Below are positions 1-8,919 of a DNA stretch of 64,000 nucleotides, in pieces. The translations under genes were made by a program, and so were the position numbers. Source of the stretch: Bradyrhizobium barranii subsp. barranii. Its GTDB lineage: Bacteria; Pseudomonadota; Alphaproteobacteria; Rhizobiales; Xanthobacteraceae. The DNA lies in assembly GCF_017565645.3 (NCBI RefSeq), contig NZ_CP086136.1:10399501-10463500 (forward strand), in the 5' to 3' direction. The notes under the pieces are model-generated. The model saw nothing but the letters and a program-made list of their open reading frames with translations. It was not told where the DNA came from and did no database searches. How positions within the stretch are numbered: the first letter of the stretch is position 1; every line of letters begins with the position of its first letter.

Positions 1-1500
1 GATCTTGCCCTCGTAAAAGGCCAGGAGATCTTGCGCCTTGAGCCTCGATCCCTGGCGTCGGACCGCAAGCACGAGCGGGCGTTCGTCCCATTTTGGATGC
101 GCAATACCAATCACCGCCGCTTCGACGATTTCGGGGTGGGCCATCGCCAGGTTTTCGAGCTCGATAGACGATATCCATTCGCCTCCGGACTTGATGACGT
201 CCTTCGAGCGATCCGTAACCTGCATATAACCGTCGCTGTCGATCGTGACGACATCACCCGTGAAAAACCAGCCATCGGCACGCTCGCTTTCCGGCATCTT
301 GTAATAAGCGCGGGCAATCCAGGGCCCCCGAACCACGAGGTCGCCAACGGCCTTGCCATCGTGGGGGAGTTTTCTGTTGTTGCCATCGCGAATGCCGATT
401 TCGACCCCGAAAAGCGCACGTCCTTGTTTGACCTGGCGAGACCGCCGTTCAGCTCTCGACGAGGTCATGTGCTTGCGCAGTGGCTTCGAGATCGTCGCGA
501 GCGGGCTGGTTTCCGTCATGCCCCAGCCATGCAGAACTTCTACTCCGTATTCGTCCTGCAGCGTTTCCATCAGGGAGGCCGGACATGCCGTGCCACCGAT
601 CAGCGCGCGATTGAGCGTCGTCGGCTTCACGCCGGCGCTATGCAGGTATCGAACATAGCCCAGCCAGACCGTCGGCACGCCGCCGGCGAAAGTCACCCCG
701 TGGTCCTCGAACAACCTGTGCAGGCTCTCACCGTCGACGTTTTGTCCGGCCATCACCAGCTTCGAACCCGTCGCCGTTGCACAATACGGCATTCCCCAAG
801 ACATTGCGTGGAACATCGGCGAGACAAGCGCGACCGTGTCATCCAGAGAAATGCGACAAGCGTCTGGGAGCGCTGCGGCGCAGGAATGCAGCACGGCGCT
901 GCGATGGCTATACAGCACACCCTTTGGGTTTCCTGTCGTTCCCGACGTATAGCACAGTCCGCATGCCGTGTTCTCGTCGAACTCGGGCCATGCATAAGCT
1001 TCCGAGCACCCGGAGAGAAATCCTTCATAGGATGGGAAGCCTTTGGCTCCCACGATCTTTGCGTCGCCCGCCTCGCCCAGATATATCCACGCTTCAACAG
1101 TCGGACATTGCGGCATTAAAGAGTGTACGAGATCGATAAAAGCCAGATCGAAGAATACAACCGCATCTTCGGCGTGGTTGATGATGTATATGATCTGGTC
1201 CACGAACAGCCTTGGATTGATCGTGTGGCAAACGGCTCCCATTCCGGAAATGCCGAAGTATAGCTCCAGATGCCGATAGCTATTCCAGGCTAAGGTCGCC
1301 ACGCGATCGCCTGGCTTAATGCCGATCGAGTCCAATGCATTTGCGAGCCGAGAGCTGCGCTCGAGAAGGCCGCTGTAGTTCGTGATGTGATCGGGCCTGT
1401 CGGGAGTTCGGGAGACGATCTCGACATCGGGAAAGGAGCGCGCCGCGTGCATGAGAATGGACGACAGGAGCAACGGAGTTTGCATCATTAGGCCAAGCAT
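1..1500 (-). CDS. Acyl-CoA synthetase (AMP-forming), C-terminus beyond window
   Basis: The minus strand is open in one frame from the ATG at 1500 to the window edge, giving 500 codons with no stop. It is an ANL-superfamily adenylating enzyme: the P-loop-like YTSGTTGNPKG motif lies near residue 190, followed by HGWGMTETSP, WFFTGDVVTID and DRSKDVIKSGGEW, the usual order in fatty-acyl-CoA ligases. Family knowledge says it activates a carboxylic acid with ATP and CoA; the acid cannot be read from sequence, and medium- or long-chain fatty acids or DmdB-like substrates are possible. The start is supported by GAGGGA upstream and by an N-terminus beginning MLGLM, usual for this subgroup. The C-terminal catalytic lysine lies off the window. 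Confidence 0.93.
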   Translation of the reverse strand, partial: MLGLMMQTPLLLSSILMHAARSFPDVEIVSRTPDRPDHITNYSGLLERSSRLANALDSIGIKPGDRVATLAWNSYRHLELYFGISGMGAVCHTINPRLFVDQIIYIINHAEDAVVFFDLAFIDLVHSLMPQCPTVEAWIYLGEAGDAKIVGAKGFPSYEGFLSGCSEAYAWPEFDENTACGLCYTSGTTGNPKGVLYSHRSAVLHSCAAALPDACRISLDDTVALVSPMFHAMSWGMPYCATATGSKLVMAGQNVDGESLHRLFEDHGVTFAGGVPTVWLGYVRYLHSAGVKPTTLNRALIGGTACPASLMETLQDEYGVEVLHGWGMTETSPLATISKPLRKHMTSSRAERRSRQVKQGRALFGVEIGIRDGNNRKLPHDGKAVGDLVVRGPWIARAYYKMPESERADGWFFTGDVVTIDSDGYMQVTDRSKDVIKSGGEWISSIELENLAMAHPEIVEAAVIGIAHPKWDERPLVLAVRRQGSRLKAQDLLAFYEGKI

Positions 1501-1528
1501 GGCGAATGTTCCCTCGGTTTCAACGCTT

Positions 1529-1762
1529 TCACTTCAGCCGCAAGCGACTGTTCGTGCGGGCAGGAGATGGTCCGCACGGGTATCCATTTGGCGGGAGGTT
1601 TTCATCAGCCAGGACGACGTCTCGCCCGCCCTCTCGCCCTTGGGCGCCCGGTCCCCGAAAACGCGCCTTCGCGCGAGACCTGAGAAGGATGGCGAGCTTG
1701 AAGTGAACGACTAGCAGCCTGATCGCAAAGGACGTGACGAGCCATATGACTGACAGGGGCAT
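1529..1762 (-). CDS. Small putative membrane-anchored protein, unknown function
   Basis: This 77-residue reading frame has one N-terminal hydrophobic stretch (residues 2-22, from PLSVIWLVTSFAIRLL) followed by a basic, glycine- and proline-rich tail. GGAAGA precedes the ATG at 1762. It ends 28 bases before the acyl-CoA synthetase start, on the same strand, so the two could be co-transcribed. I do not recognise the family, and the arginine-rich tail could be chance coding, so it is a weak call. Confidence 0.35.
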   Translation of the reverse strand: MPLSVIWLVTSFAIRLLVVHFKLAILLRSRAKARFRGPGAQGREGGRDVVLADENLPPNGYPCGPSPARTNSRLRLK

Positions 1763-1847
1763 TTGTCTTCCAAACACGATTTAGATTCGATGCTGTGAAT
1801 GAAGCTAAGACTCTGGAAGCTGGATGTCGTGAGCCGCCGGCGCCCTT

Positions 1848-2009
1848 TCACCGGTACTGGCACGCACCGCTCACTGCCACGTCGCGCCGCGAAGCGGTCA
1901 GGGCCGACGCGGAGACGGATAACGGCGGCGCGGATAGGGCTGGAAGCAACGCCAACGTCATGAGCAGGGTACGACGGTCGATGCCGGAGCGCAGAATGGC
2001 CTCCTTCAT
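1848..2009 (-). pseudogene. Orphan Tat-type signal peptide, probable remnant of an exported protein
   Basis: The 53-residue frame contains a twin-arginine start (DRRTLLMTLALLPALSAPPL) and a cleavable-looking stretch, then stops about 20 residues later. GGGATAG lies upstream of the ATG at 2009. An export signal with almost no mature domain suggests that the rest of the gene was lost or frameshifted. What the cargo was cannot be told. It lies on the same strand as the acyl-CoA synthetase. Confidence 0.4.
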
Positions 2010-2135
2010 GTTCGGCTATCCCTAATTCAAATAGATCGGGTGGAGCAGGTTCGGCGAAAATGCGATGGACCGCTCTGCCGCTGATCACGCTCATCGCCCT
2101 TCCCGTTCGCTGGGAAGGCGCCATTTGGCCGGAAA

Positions 2136-2456
2136 TTAGTTCGAGACCGATTTCACCTTGCGGACGAGCACGCTGTCGCCGTTCCGGCTGATTTCGAGCG
2201 CATTTACCTGGTCCGGTGTTGAGAACGCCACGCTCTGACCCGGTGCAAGAACACACACCACACGGATCGGCGTTCCCGTCATGCCCTGTGCAAGGGTCGT
2301 TACGACATGGAATCCGTCGCGCTCTACGGTGTAGTAGGCGACACCGGACAGTTCGCCAACGTCGACGCTCATGGCATCAATCGGACGCAGGCCATCGGCG
2401 TGGGCGGGCTGCAGAGACGCGAATGCTGCGGCAACAAGCAGGCTACGGATCGACAT
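2136..2456 (-). CDS. Small secreted protein, unknown function
   Basis: The start at 2456 is chosen because AAAGGAG sits just upstream and because it begins a good Sec signal peptide (MSIRSLLVAAAFASLQPAHA). The mature part is about 86 residues, with no cysteine pair or obvious catalytic motif: it includes VAYYTVERDGFHVVTTLAQG and a beta-rich C-terminus ending KVKSVSN. It looks like a short all-beta periplasmic or secreted protein of the kind rhizobial genomes carry in numbers. No function can be assigned. It is followed by about 180 bases without coding and then by the truncated tautomerase. Confidence 0.7.
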   Translation of the reverse strand: MSIRSLLVAAAFASLQPAHADGLRPIDAMSVDVGELSGVAYYTVERDGFHVVTTLAQGMTGTPIRVVCVLAPGQSVAFSTPDQVNALEISRNGDSVLVRKVKSVSN

Positions 2457-2640
2457 AGCGATCTCCTTTGGGTTTCGGGATAAAACCTGTAAGGCATCGA
2501 GGCTGAAGAGCACTGCGACGAGCCGGCCGGGCGATATTACGTCCGCCCGGCGCCTTTCGGCATTTAGGCGTTCGCGTCGCCGAAGCTTGGCGGATTGATA
2601 CCCATCGCCGCGATCAGCTCGCTGAAGGTTGCGCCCACAC

Positions 2641-2862
2641 TCAGGTATATGCTGACGGGCGGCCCTCTTTGACCCAGTGCTTTTCAGCCTCAGAATCGGG
2701 GTCAGGCGGCTTCATTCCTTGGATGGTCCAGAAATCGATTGGCGTTTCGTCAATGTGGACCTCCCAGCGATAACCCCGCTCGCGTATGAAGGGATTGAGC
2801 GTAGTGTTGACGCGCTCCAGCCACCACGCTCGCCGCTCGGGAGCAGTTGCGCGAGCAATCTG
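2641..2862 (-). pseudogene. Tautomerase (cis-CaaD/4-oxalocrotonate type) C-terminal fragment cut by an IS
   Basis: The last 73 codons of a tautomerase-like gene remain, including GYRWEVHIDETPIDFWTIQG and a C-terminus rich in proline and glutamate, as in the rhizobial putative oxalocrotonate tautomerases of the Tautomerase_3 type. The reading frame runs uninterrupted into base 2862, the last base before the IS3 element, so the N-terminal half, including the usual catalytic Pro1, is missing. No N-terminal half is visible on the other side of the IS, which points to a deletion with the insertion. It is not functional as it stands. Confidence 0.75.
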
Positions 2863-3008
2863 AGAGCTGGCCCCGGTTGTTTGGACAGCGCCCCGCTGGA
2901 TTTAAGTGGATTCCTGCCGGGTTATGCTGAACGCGGGGCTTTACGGTTTTGTCGTTGCGTCGGGAGGGCGTAGCCCGACCAGAGCGACGACAAAACCGTC
3001 GGCGACGG

Positions 3009-3835
3009 TCATGCGGCCATCACCATAGCTTGCGTGCCGAAGTAAGCCTCGTCGGGCGTGCGCCCGTCAAGGCTCGAGTGAGGGCGTCCCTGATTGTAGA
3101 AGGCCAGATACTTGGCAATTGACGCTCGCGCCTCGGACACGCTGTCGTAGGCGCGGAGATATACTTCTTCGTATTTGACCGTGCGCCAGAGCCGCTCGAC
3201 AAACACGTTGTCGCGCCAGGCGCCCTTGCCGTCCATGCTGATGGCGATCTTCGCGTCCAGCAGCACATCGGTGAACTCGAGGCTGGTGAACTGGCTGCCC
3301 TGATCCGTGTTGAAAATCTCGGGCCTGCCGTGCTTCGCCAACGCCTCCTGGACCGCTTCGACGCAGAAGGCCGCCTCCATTGTGATCGAGACGCGATGGG
3401 CCAGGACCCGTCGGCTGAACACATCGACGACCGCCGCGAGATAGACGAAGCCACGCCGCATCGGAATGTAGGTGATGTCCATTGCCCACGCATGGTCGGG
3501 CCGCTCGATCTTCAATCCGCGCAACAGGTACGGGTAGATCTTGTGACCCGGAGCCGGCTTGCTCGTGTTCGGGCGACGATAGACCGCCTCGATCCGCATG
3601 CGCTTCATCAGCGTCGCGATGTGGCGGCGACCGGAGTATACGCCTCCCGCCGCAGCAACGATCGCAGCATACGCGCTCCCGCGAAGGGATAATCGAGATG
3701 CAGCTCATCGAGCCGACGCATCAAGGCAAGGTCCTCGGCCGAAACTGGCCGAGGTTCATAGTAGACCGTGCTGCGAGCCAGCTTCAGGACCTTCGCCTGG
3801 CGCACGATAGAAAGATCATGATCGCGGTCGATCAT
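3009..3835 (-). pseudogene. IS3-family transposase OrfB, broken by a 1-bp deletion
   Basis: Relative to the intact copy, one G is missing from a GGGAGGG run near 3645, which shifts the frame after about residue 69. The product would stop soon after in frame (75 residues), while the rest (199 residues from 3608) carries the integrase core: DITYIP, NTDQGSQF and the glutamate in ERLWRTVKYE. Two further substitutions are visible nearby, one changing Gly to Arg just after MKRM. The DDE enzyme is therefore inactive unless ribosomes slip. The start overlaps the orfA stop as ATGA. Confidence 0.9.
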
Positions 3836-4137
3836 CGCTTTGCGCTCAGCAGGCCCGCCTTGGTGAGCGCGCCGGACAAAAAATCGTTTTCCAACGCCAG
3901 CTCGCCGATCTTGGCATGTAACGCCTTCAAATCGACCGGCGTCTCGGCCGATGTCTTGTCATGCCCAAACACGCCGGCGGCGCCTTCCAGGAGCTGGTTT
4001 TTCCAGATCGTGATCTGGTTCGGATGAACATCAAACAGTTGCGCCAGCTCCGCCAGTGTCTTGTCGCCTTTGACCGCAGCCAAAGCAACCTTCGCCTTGA
4101 ATGCCGGAGAATGCGTCCGGCGGCTCTTCTTCGTCAT
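3832..4137 (-). CDS. IS3-family OrfA (helix-turn-helix)
   Basis: This 101-residue protein starts MTKKSRRTHS and contains the HTH_Tnp_1-type stretch AFKAKVALAAVKGDKTLAEL followed by VHPNQITIWKNQLLEG. In IS3-family elements OrfA binds the terminal repeats and pairs with OrfB. The frame is open further upstream, but the ATG at 4137 is the usual family start. It appears identical to the OrfA of copy 2 and should be intact, although its partner is not. Confidence 0.9.
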   Translation of the reverse strand: MTKKSRRTHSPAFKAKVALAAVKGDKTLAELAQLFDVHPNQITIWKNQLLEGAAGVFGHDKTSAETPVDLKALHAKIGELALENDFLSGALTKAGLLSAKR

Positions 4138-4319
4138 CTTCGCTCCTGATTCGCAGCAAGAATCCTCGCCGCTGTCAGGCAGAAAATCCACTCAAGCTAC
4201 TGTCCGAATTTGCGGGGCCAGCTCTGAATCTGTAAAAAAACTTGCTCAACCGCTGCGTCTCAGGTGCTCTCGGTAGGGGAAGATATCTCTTGAGACACCT
4301 TCTTCTGACGAGAATATGG

Positions 4320-5135
4320 CTACCGTGTCCCGTACGGCCCGGGATCGATCAAGCGCGTCACGCGGGCGACGTAGAGAAGTTGCTTGGGTGAAAACCAAAA
4401 GGCGCGCTTTGGGTTAAGATCGTCATCGACCGCGATGTTGAGCGACCGAAATGCCGACATCCAGGCAAGCTTGGTACAGTAGAATCCCGTATCGTCGTTG
4501 AGATTGAAATTCCAGAAGTCATAGGGTTTCCCAACGTGCTTCCTGGCTTCTGCCGGAATTTTTGCTCGATCCGCAACGGAAAGTTTGGCAAGACGGCCGA
4601 GCCATACGACTTCGCCGGCGCGTTCGGTTGTCCAATCTGTGTAGGGTCGTCGGATGACGCCCCTGCCCCAGAGCGCCTCGATAATCCATGGAGCGCCCGC
4701 CTCGTCGATGTCAATGATTGCAACGTGACCAACGTAGATGGGACCACTGACTGAGTAAGTCCCGCCTCCGGGCTTGCGGGTGCCGGTGTATCGTTCGCGG
4801 AATTCCTCGTAAGTCAGTTTACGCATGCGCTCGGTTTGAGCCGGCGTGAAGTAAGGCGCCCTATTCGCAACATTGGCGATGAAGCGGTCGCGCTCTTCGT
4901 ACCATTTGACTTTGTCGGCATCGACTGGACGCGGCGACCCGGCGTCGTACGGCACAAAGACGCCTGGCTTCTTGGGCCAGAGGAAGTCGCCACTCTGAAA
5001 TTGCTTCGCATCGGGCATCGGAGGCGGACCGGTGACGGCCCTGACCGGCTCTGATCGCGCCAACAACGACAGCGCAAATGCGCCTCCCATCTGGCGAAGA
5101 TAGTCCCGTCGATCCTGCACCGGATTGCTCCTCAC
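4320..5135 (-). CDS. YiiX/YaeF-type permuted papain-like amidase, exported
   Basis: The 271-residue product has a twin-arginine-like N-terminus (DRRDYLRQMGGAFALSLL). It then shows the signature of the permuted NlpC/P60 (C92-like) enzymes: SGDFLWPKK near residue 48, a histidine in YVGHVAIIDID (His137), a glutamate in WIIEALWG (Glu153), and the cysteine in FYCTKLAW (Cys220). Family members hydrolyse amide bonds in cell-wall peptides or lipids; this one's substrate is not evident. The start is a GTG with AAGGAAGGT upstream. It is the last gene of a four-gene minus-strand run encoding exported proteins, six bases after the preceding stop. Confidence 0.82.
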   Translation of the reverse strand: MRSNPVQDRRDYLRQMGGAFALSLLARSEPVRAVTGPPPMPDAKQFQSGDFLWPKKPGVFVPYDAGSPRPVDADKVKWYEERDRFIANVANRAPYFTPAQTERMRKLTYEEFRERYTGTRKPGGGTYSVSGPIYVGHVAIIDIDEAGAPWIIEALWGRGVIRRPYTDWTTERAGEVVWLGRLAKLSVADRAKIPAEARKHVGKPYDFWNFNLNDDTGFYCTKLAWMSAFRSLNIAVDDDLNPKRAFWFSPKQLLYVARVTRLIDPGPYGTR

Positions 5136-5141
5136 AGCGGG

Positions 5142-5450
5142 TTAATAACCTTCCTTAGGGTCGTCGATATTTACGTCGGTTGGGATCTCATAGATGTCAC
5201 CCTTATTCAGTGGAAGATGGGGATTCTTGACGTCATACGTGCTCGCGCCAGTTTGCTGGTTGACGCACCATCCGCGGATTTTAACGGTCGCAACCTTCTG
5301 GAACCTGGCTTGCATCAAAAGGCCGTATTTCTTGCAAGCGTCCATCGACGCGAAATCGAGATGTTCTGTATTGTGAAGGCTCCAGACCTGCTTTCCCGGC
5401 GCCGCCGGTGGAGAGACAAAGAACATCATAAAGAGAATGAATCCAGACAT
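5142..5450 (-). CDS. Small secreted protein, unknown function
   Basis: Starting at the ATG at 5450, 13 bases after the lipoprotein stop, the product is about 102 residues with a hydrophobic signal (SGFILFMMFFVSPPAAPG). The mature part has two cysteines (in DACKKYG and RGWCVNQ), which could form one disulfide, and ends with an acidic tail. The pattern of a short cysteine pair after a signal recalls small periplasmic proteins of unknown function. Its tight position between the lipoprotein and amidase genes suggests co-expression. Confidence 0.65.
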   Translation of the reverse strand: MSGFILFMMFFVSPPAAPGKQVWSLHNTEHLDFASMDACKKYGLLMQARFQKVATVKIRGWCVNQQTGASTYDVKNPHLPLNKGDIYEIPTDVNIDDPKEGY

Positions 5451-5463
5451 TGTACGGCCTGCC

Positions 5464-6312
5464 CTAGCGAGGAAGGTTGCGGATGGCGTTGATGATGCTT
5501 TGCTGGTTTGTCGTAGTATCCAGCTTTTCTTGCGCATTCACGCGGCTGATGACAGTGACCCGGTCGGGACCATCCTTGAAGTTGCCGCCAACCGGCAGGG
5601 TTTGGACGACGAGAGTGCCGCTGCTGGTAGTATCCGGACTGAGGGTTATGAGCAGCGTCTCGTCCATGTCATAGGAGCCGGACAATGCGCCAAAGGCGGC
5701 GCCGAATGGGAACGTATAGGTGAAACTCCCGTTGCCGCCGAATTTGACGAATATTTGCGAGCTGTAGGTCGGCGAGTCCAGCTTGGCGAGCGACCCCATA
5801 GCCGTATCCTTCGCTTCTACAAGGCGTACGAGCCATTCGCCGATTCCAAGGTGCTCGGTCAGAACATGAGCGCGCGGACTGTCGACCGGACAGATCAGCT
5901 GATTCCTGGGATTCGAAATGAGCTCTTTCGAGCTTGTCTTGAAAGTGATGGAGACGTCACGGGTACCTTTGGCATCGACGGCGCCGCCGGGAGCGCCGAC
6001 CGATCCCAGCGCCCAGCTGTTAAAATATCTAGCCGCTGACAGTGTCGTGCTCTTGCCCGTCGAACCGACGCCGCCATTGATTTCCGAATCCGTCTTTGGC
6101 GATAGCTTGATGGCAACGAGCCATTTGTTGGCCTTGAAGGAGGCGTATTGCGGCTCGCTAAGCTTCACGAATGCGTAGCGAAGTTCGCAAGCTGTGTGTT
6201 GAAGGATCTCGCGAACCGGAAGGCTAGTGTCGTCGAGCGTGGGAGGAATAATGCTGCATCCGCCTATCCAGACAGCGCTAGCGACAACGACCACGTAACT
6301 AACTATCCGCAT
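5464..6312 (-). CDS. Putative lipoprotein, unknown function
   Basis: The ATG at 6312 begins a lipoprotein signal: MRIVSYVVVVASAVWIGGCS, with the lipobox cysteine at residue 19, so the 282-residue product should be lipid-anchored. The mature part has no motif I recognise. It contains two serine/threonine-rich stretches (near GGVGSTGKSTTLS and PDTTSSGTLVV) and a conserved-looking SFTYTFPFGAAFG. It is the second gene of the run that begins with the trypsin-like protease, 54 bases after the protease stop, and could be a partner or inhibitor of the protease; that is inference from position only. Confidence 0.7.
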   Translation of the reverse strand: MRIVSYVVVVASAVWIGGCSIIPPTLDDTSLPVREILQHTACELRYAFVKLSEPQYASFKANKWLVAIKLSPKTDSEINGGVGSTGKSTTLSAARYFNSWALGSVGAPGGAVDAKGTRDVSITFKTSSKELISNPRNQLICPVDSPRAHVLTEHLGIGEWLVRLVEAKDTAMGSLAKLDSPTYSSQIFVKFGGNGSFTYTFPFGAAFGALSGSYDMDETLLITLSPDTTSSGTLVVQTLPVGGNFKDGPDRVTVISRVNAQEKLDTTTNQQSIINAIRNLPR

Positions 6313-6366
6313 ACGGCACCGCCCTGCACAGAACAAAACAACCGAATTATCTGCAATTCCCAACGT

Positions 6367-8079
6367 TTAATGGCCGACGGCGGCGACCACTTGCGACTCT
6401 TGAGGACTTGCGCCAGTAACGCGAACGCTCCAGGTACCCAGTGCGGGCGATTGTATCGTGCAGGTCGCAAAGGCGTCCGCCACCGATGAGGTACACGCTG
6501 GGCTGTTTGCGTTTGGTGCCGTTAATTCGAGCGTCAGCGATGCGAAGGTTGGCGTTGTGTTGACACTGACCGTGAGAGAACCGCTTGAGTTGGTAATTGC
6601 GAAGGTCCCGCTCGAGTGATCCGGGGTATTTATGAAAAGATGGTAGGGAGCACCGTAAGCCCGGACACCGGGGTTTTTGAAGAACGCGTTTGGATTGGCA
6701 GCGAAAGCCGGGTTGGTGTTGGATCCGGCGACCGACGTGATCCAAGTTATGTTCTTGAAGACCTCGACATCATAGGACAGGTCCTTTCCTGCCCGGCAGT
6801 CCTCGGGCCCCCCTGACGTGACGCCGACGAGCTTTAGGGCGCCGTCGATAGTCGCGAATGCCGGCCCGCCGGAATCTCCATGGCACGTACTTCCAAGAAT
6901 CTTATTTTCATTGCGGAGCTCGAAGCTCCAGCAGAAATCTTCGCTAAAGCTGATATCCTTGCAGGCCGCAGCTTGTATAGTCGCCCACAGTTTGATGCCT
7001 TCGGAGCCGTCGACAGGCGGTCCTGGCTGAGGTGCGCCGTTCGCTTTGAGCGGACTATGCACTCCAAAGCCGACGATGGTTGCAAATTCCCCAGGCTTAA
7101 GTGATCTCACCGTATTGAGCGGCGCGGGCATCACATCGGTGATCTCTTTGGCGAGCTTAAGGATCGCGAGATCCTTCTTGGGGAATGCATAGTCCGGGTT
7201 GATAATGATCTCGTCGACGGCGACGGCACCGCGATCATGGAAGAAGACTGAGACAAACCGTTTATCATCGGGCTTCACATCCTCCTGACCGCGCTTGTAG
7301 GTCGCTGAGAGACAGGCTTTCGCCGACTTCGCATCTACCTGCTCGCAAAAGCAATGCGCCGCCGTGAGCACGGCCGTCGAGGAGATCAGAGTACCTGTGC
7401 ATAAGGCTGAAGAGCCGTATCCATCCCAGGCGTAAGCGATCTCAACAACGGAGGGATAGTCGACGGTGGCGGCCGAGCCGGGGCCGACAACGTACGGAGT
7501 GAGCGTCGCCGGTTTCAGCCCGCCCAGACCTTGGAGATGGGGCGGCAGTGGAAGTGTGCGACCATCCGTGCCGAGCTGAAGAATTTCTTGCATATCTGTC
7601 GGGACGATGATCGCGTCGAACCGCTGTTTGGCTTCGGCTGGCGCAAGTGTCTGCAGGTCGGTTTGCGCCTGATGCAGTTTGTTCGAGAAATCCTGGAGCT
7701 GCGTCTGGTGATCTTGCAGGAAATCAAGCTTGCGAATGTTTGGTGCCGAATCCAATTGCTGGAAACGCAGCGTATTCTCGATCGTGCGTATGTTCGCAAT
7801 CGCTCCCCTGCCAGCTATTTGGCTGAAGGCGTTGATATCCATGGTTTGGCTTTTGCCGCCGGCGATCTTGGTACTGGCGGCCTTATTGACGGTCTTGACG
7901 GTTTGGAGGTGATTGTCGACGAATGACGATAGATCCTTCAGCCTGCTCGAAGCACCCCTGAATGGATCAGGAGCTTTCAGCTCGGCAGCCGAGCTGAAAC
8001 TGGCGCTCCCAACGATAGTCAAACACGCGGCAAAATACGCCGATGCGCACGCGCGCAAGCTGACAAATGTCCCCATCAC
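6367..8079 (-). CDS. Secreted trypsin-like serine protease with C-terminal beta domain
   Basis: The 570-residue product has a signal peptide (to about residue 32), a polar, probably helical region (35-170), and then a chymotrypsin-fold domain (about 205-450). The catalytic triad is complete: His242 in LTAAHC, Asp303 in KKDLAILKL and Ser403 in CHGDSGGP. Several cysteines could form disulfides. Residues 475-570 look like a bacterial pre-peptidase C-terminal (PPC-like) beta domain. It is probably secreted or periplasmic and made as a zymogen, with the helical region as a candidate propeptide. It is the first gene of the run with a lipoprotein, a small secreted protein and a YiiX-like amidase. 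Confidence 0.88.
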   Translation of the reverse strand: MMGTFVSLRACASAYFAACLTIVGSASFSSAAELKAPDPFRGASSRLKDLSSFVDNHLQTVKTVNKAASTKIAGGKSQTMDINAFSQIAGRGAIANIRTIENTLRFQQLDSAPNIRKLDFLQDHQTQLQDFSNKLHQAQTDLQTLAPAEAKQRFDAIIVPTDMQEILQLGTDGRTLPLPPHLQGLGGLKPATLTPYVVGPGSAATVDYPSVVEIAYAWDGYGSSALCTGTLISSTAVLTAAHCFCEQVDAKSAKACLSATYKRGQEDVKPDDKRFVSVFFHDRGAVAVDEIIINPDYAFPKKDLAILKLAKEITDVMPAPLNTVRSLKPGEFATIVGFGVHSPLKANGAPQPGPPVDGSEGIKLWATIQAAACKDISFSEDFCWSFELRNENKILGSTCHGDSGGPAFATIDGALKLVGVTSGGPEDCRAGKDLSYDVEVFKNITWITSVAGSNTNPAFAANPNAFFKNPGVRAYGAPYHLFINTPDHSSGTFAITNSSGSLTVSVNTTPTFASLTLELTAPNANSPACTSSVADAFATCTIQSPALGTWSVRVTGASPQESQVVAAVGH

Positions 8080-8413
8080 CGGTATTCCCCAATTCCGGCG
8101 TTCTATTCAACTTATGATGGCACCAAAGAGAACAGCGAGCAAGACAGCAATCGCAAAAAAGAGAGGAGAGATTTCTTTCGCACGCGCCTTCGATCGACTC
8201 GCAGGATGATCAGCATGGCCGATTGGGTGGTCTAAGGTTTGCGACAAGCGGACGAAGGTTTGCGCTAACAATCACTCAGTCTTCCTCTAGAACGATACCA
8301 TCGGCGCTGCACAATGACATTCCCGATCAATTCTCCAGAAAAGAAGGAGGTGGCCGGAAGTAACCTCAGCCAACAATCGGTCTAGATCCGTGAGCAGGCA
8401 AATCCTATGGCAT

Positions 8414-8851
8414 TCAGCGACTGCTCAAGCGGCTGCTCGCCGCAACTCTCTGATCATCGCGCTCGATACAGGGCGCTCTTTTGGAAGGGCTCCTATCCTG
8501 CAGCTCGATAACTTCTGAGAGCAGATCAACCGTGCCTCGCAAGCTGTCCCTCAACTCGGCAAGTCTTCGATTCGACAACATCACGGGCCGCTGCGACAGC
8601 CTCAAAACGAATTCAAACACTCGATCCGAATGGCGCATAAGTTGAAGCAGATGTTCGCCGCTCGGACCGTTTGAACCAGAAAGCCAATTCTTGGTAGTCT
8701 TCTCGTTTGCGCCGGTCCATTGCATAAGAGTTTTATGGGCCTGATGACTGCCAGCTAGCTCCGACTTGAGAACATCTGCGATCAAGGTCGCATACGTTGA
8801 GGACGCGAAGCCCCTCTCCGCCGGAAACTTTTTGCCCGTTTTAGGAAACAT
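8414..8851 (-). CDS. Putative helix-turn-helix DNA-binding protein
   Basis: The 145-residue product has a central stretch, KTLMQWTGANEKTTKNWLSG, that reads like a helix-turn-helix seen in phage- and island-borne regulators, followed by HLLQLMRHSDRVFEFVLRL. The C-terminus is basic and looks disordered. It is transcribed divergently from the serine recombinase at 8920, with 68 bases between the starts, so it may regulate the recombinase cassette. Target and ligand are unknown. Confidence 0.55.
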   Translation of the reverse strand: MFPKTGKKFPAERGFASSTYATLIADVLKSELAGSHQAHKTLMQWTGANEKTTKNWLSGSNGPSGEHLLQLMRHSDRVFEFVLRLSQRPVMLSNRRLAELRDSLRGTVDLLSEVIELQDRSPSKRAPCIERDDQRVAASSRLSSR

Positions 8852-8919
8852 GTTCCCCCCCGAGCCGCGCTATAGTTTCAACTAACCGATCACGCATTGA
8901 TGACGTTACTGGGGCGGCG

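Larger units (their letters stand above)
2863..4225 (-). mobile_element. IS3-family element, copy 1 (frameshifted)
   Basis: The ends are imperfect inverted repeats beginning AGAGCTGGCCCCG on both sides. The element is 1363 bp, against 1364 bp for the copy at 22416-23779, to which it is nearly identical but in opposite orientation. It carries orfA and a frameshifted orfB. The immediate flanks (ctg on the left, gaa on the right) do not form a target duplication, and one flank is the truncated tautomerase gene, so local deletion or rearrangement followed insertion. It cannot move alone but could be mobilised by the intact copy. Confidence 0.93.

Noticed and set aside
31..1119. 362-codon plus-strand open frame at the left edge
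   Set aside because: It is antisense to the acyl-CoA synthetase, whose frame is open for 500 codons with clear ANL motifs.
1711..2256. 181-codon minus-strand open frame
   Set aside because: It overlaps the Tat-leader frame and has low-complexity, arginine-rich content without a ribosome site.
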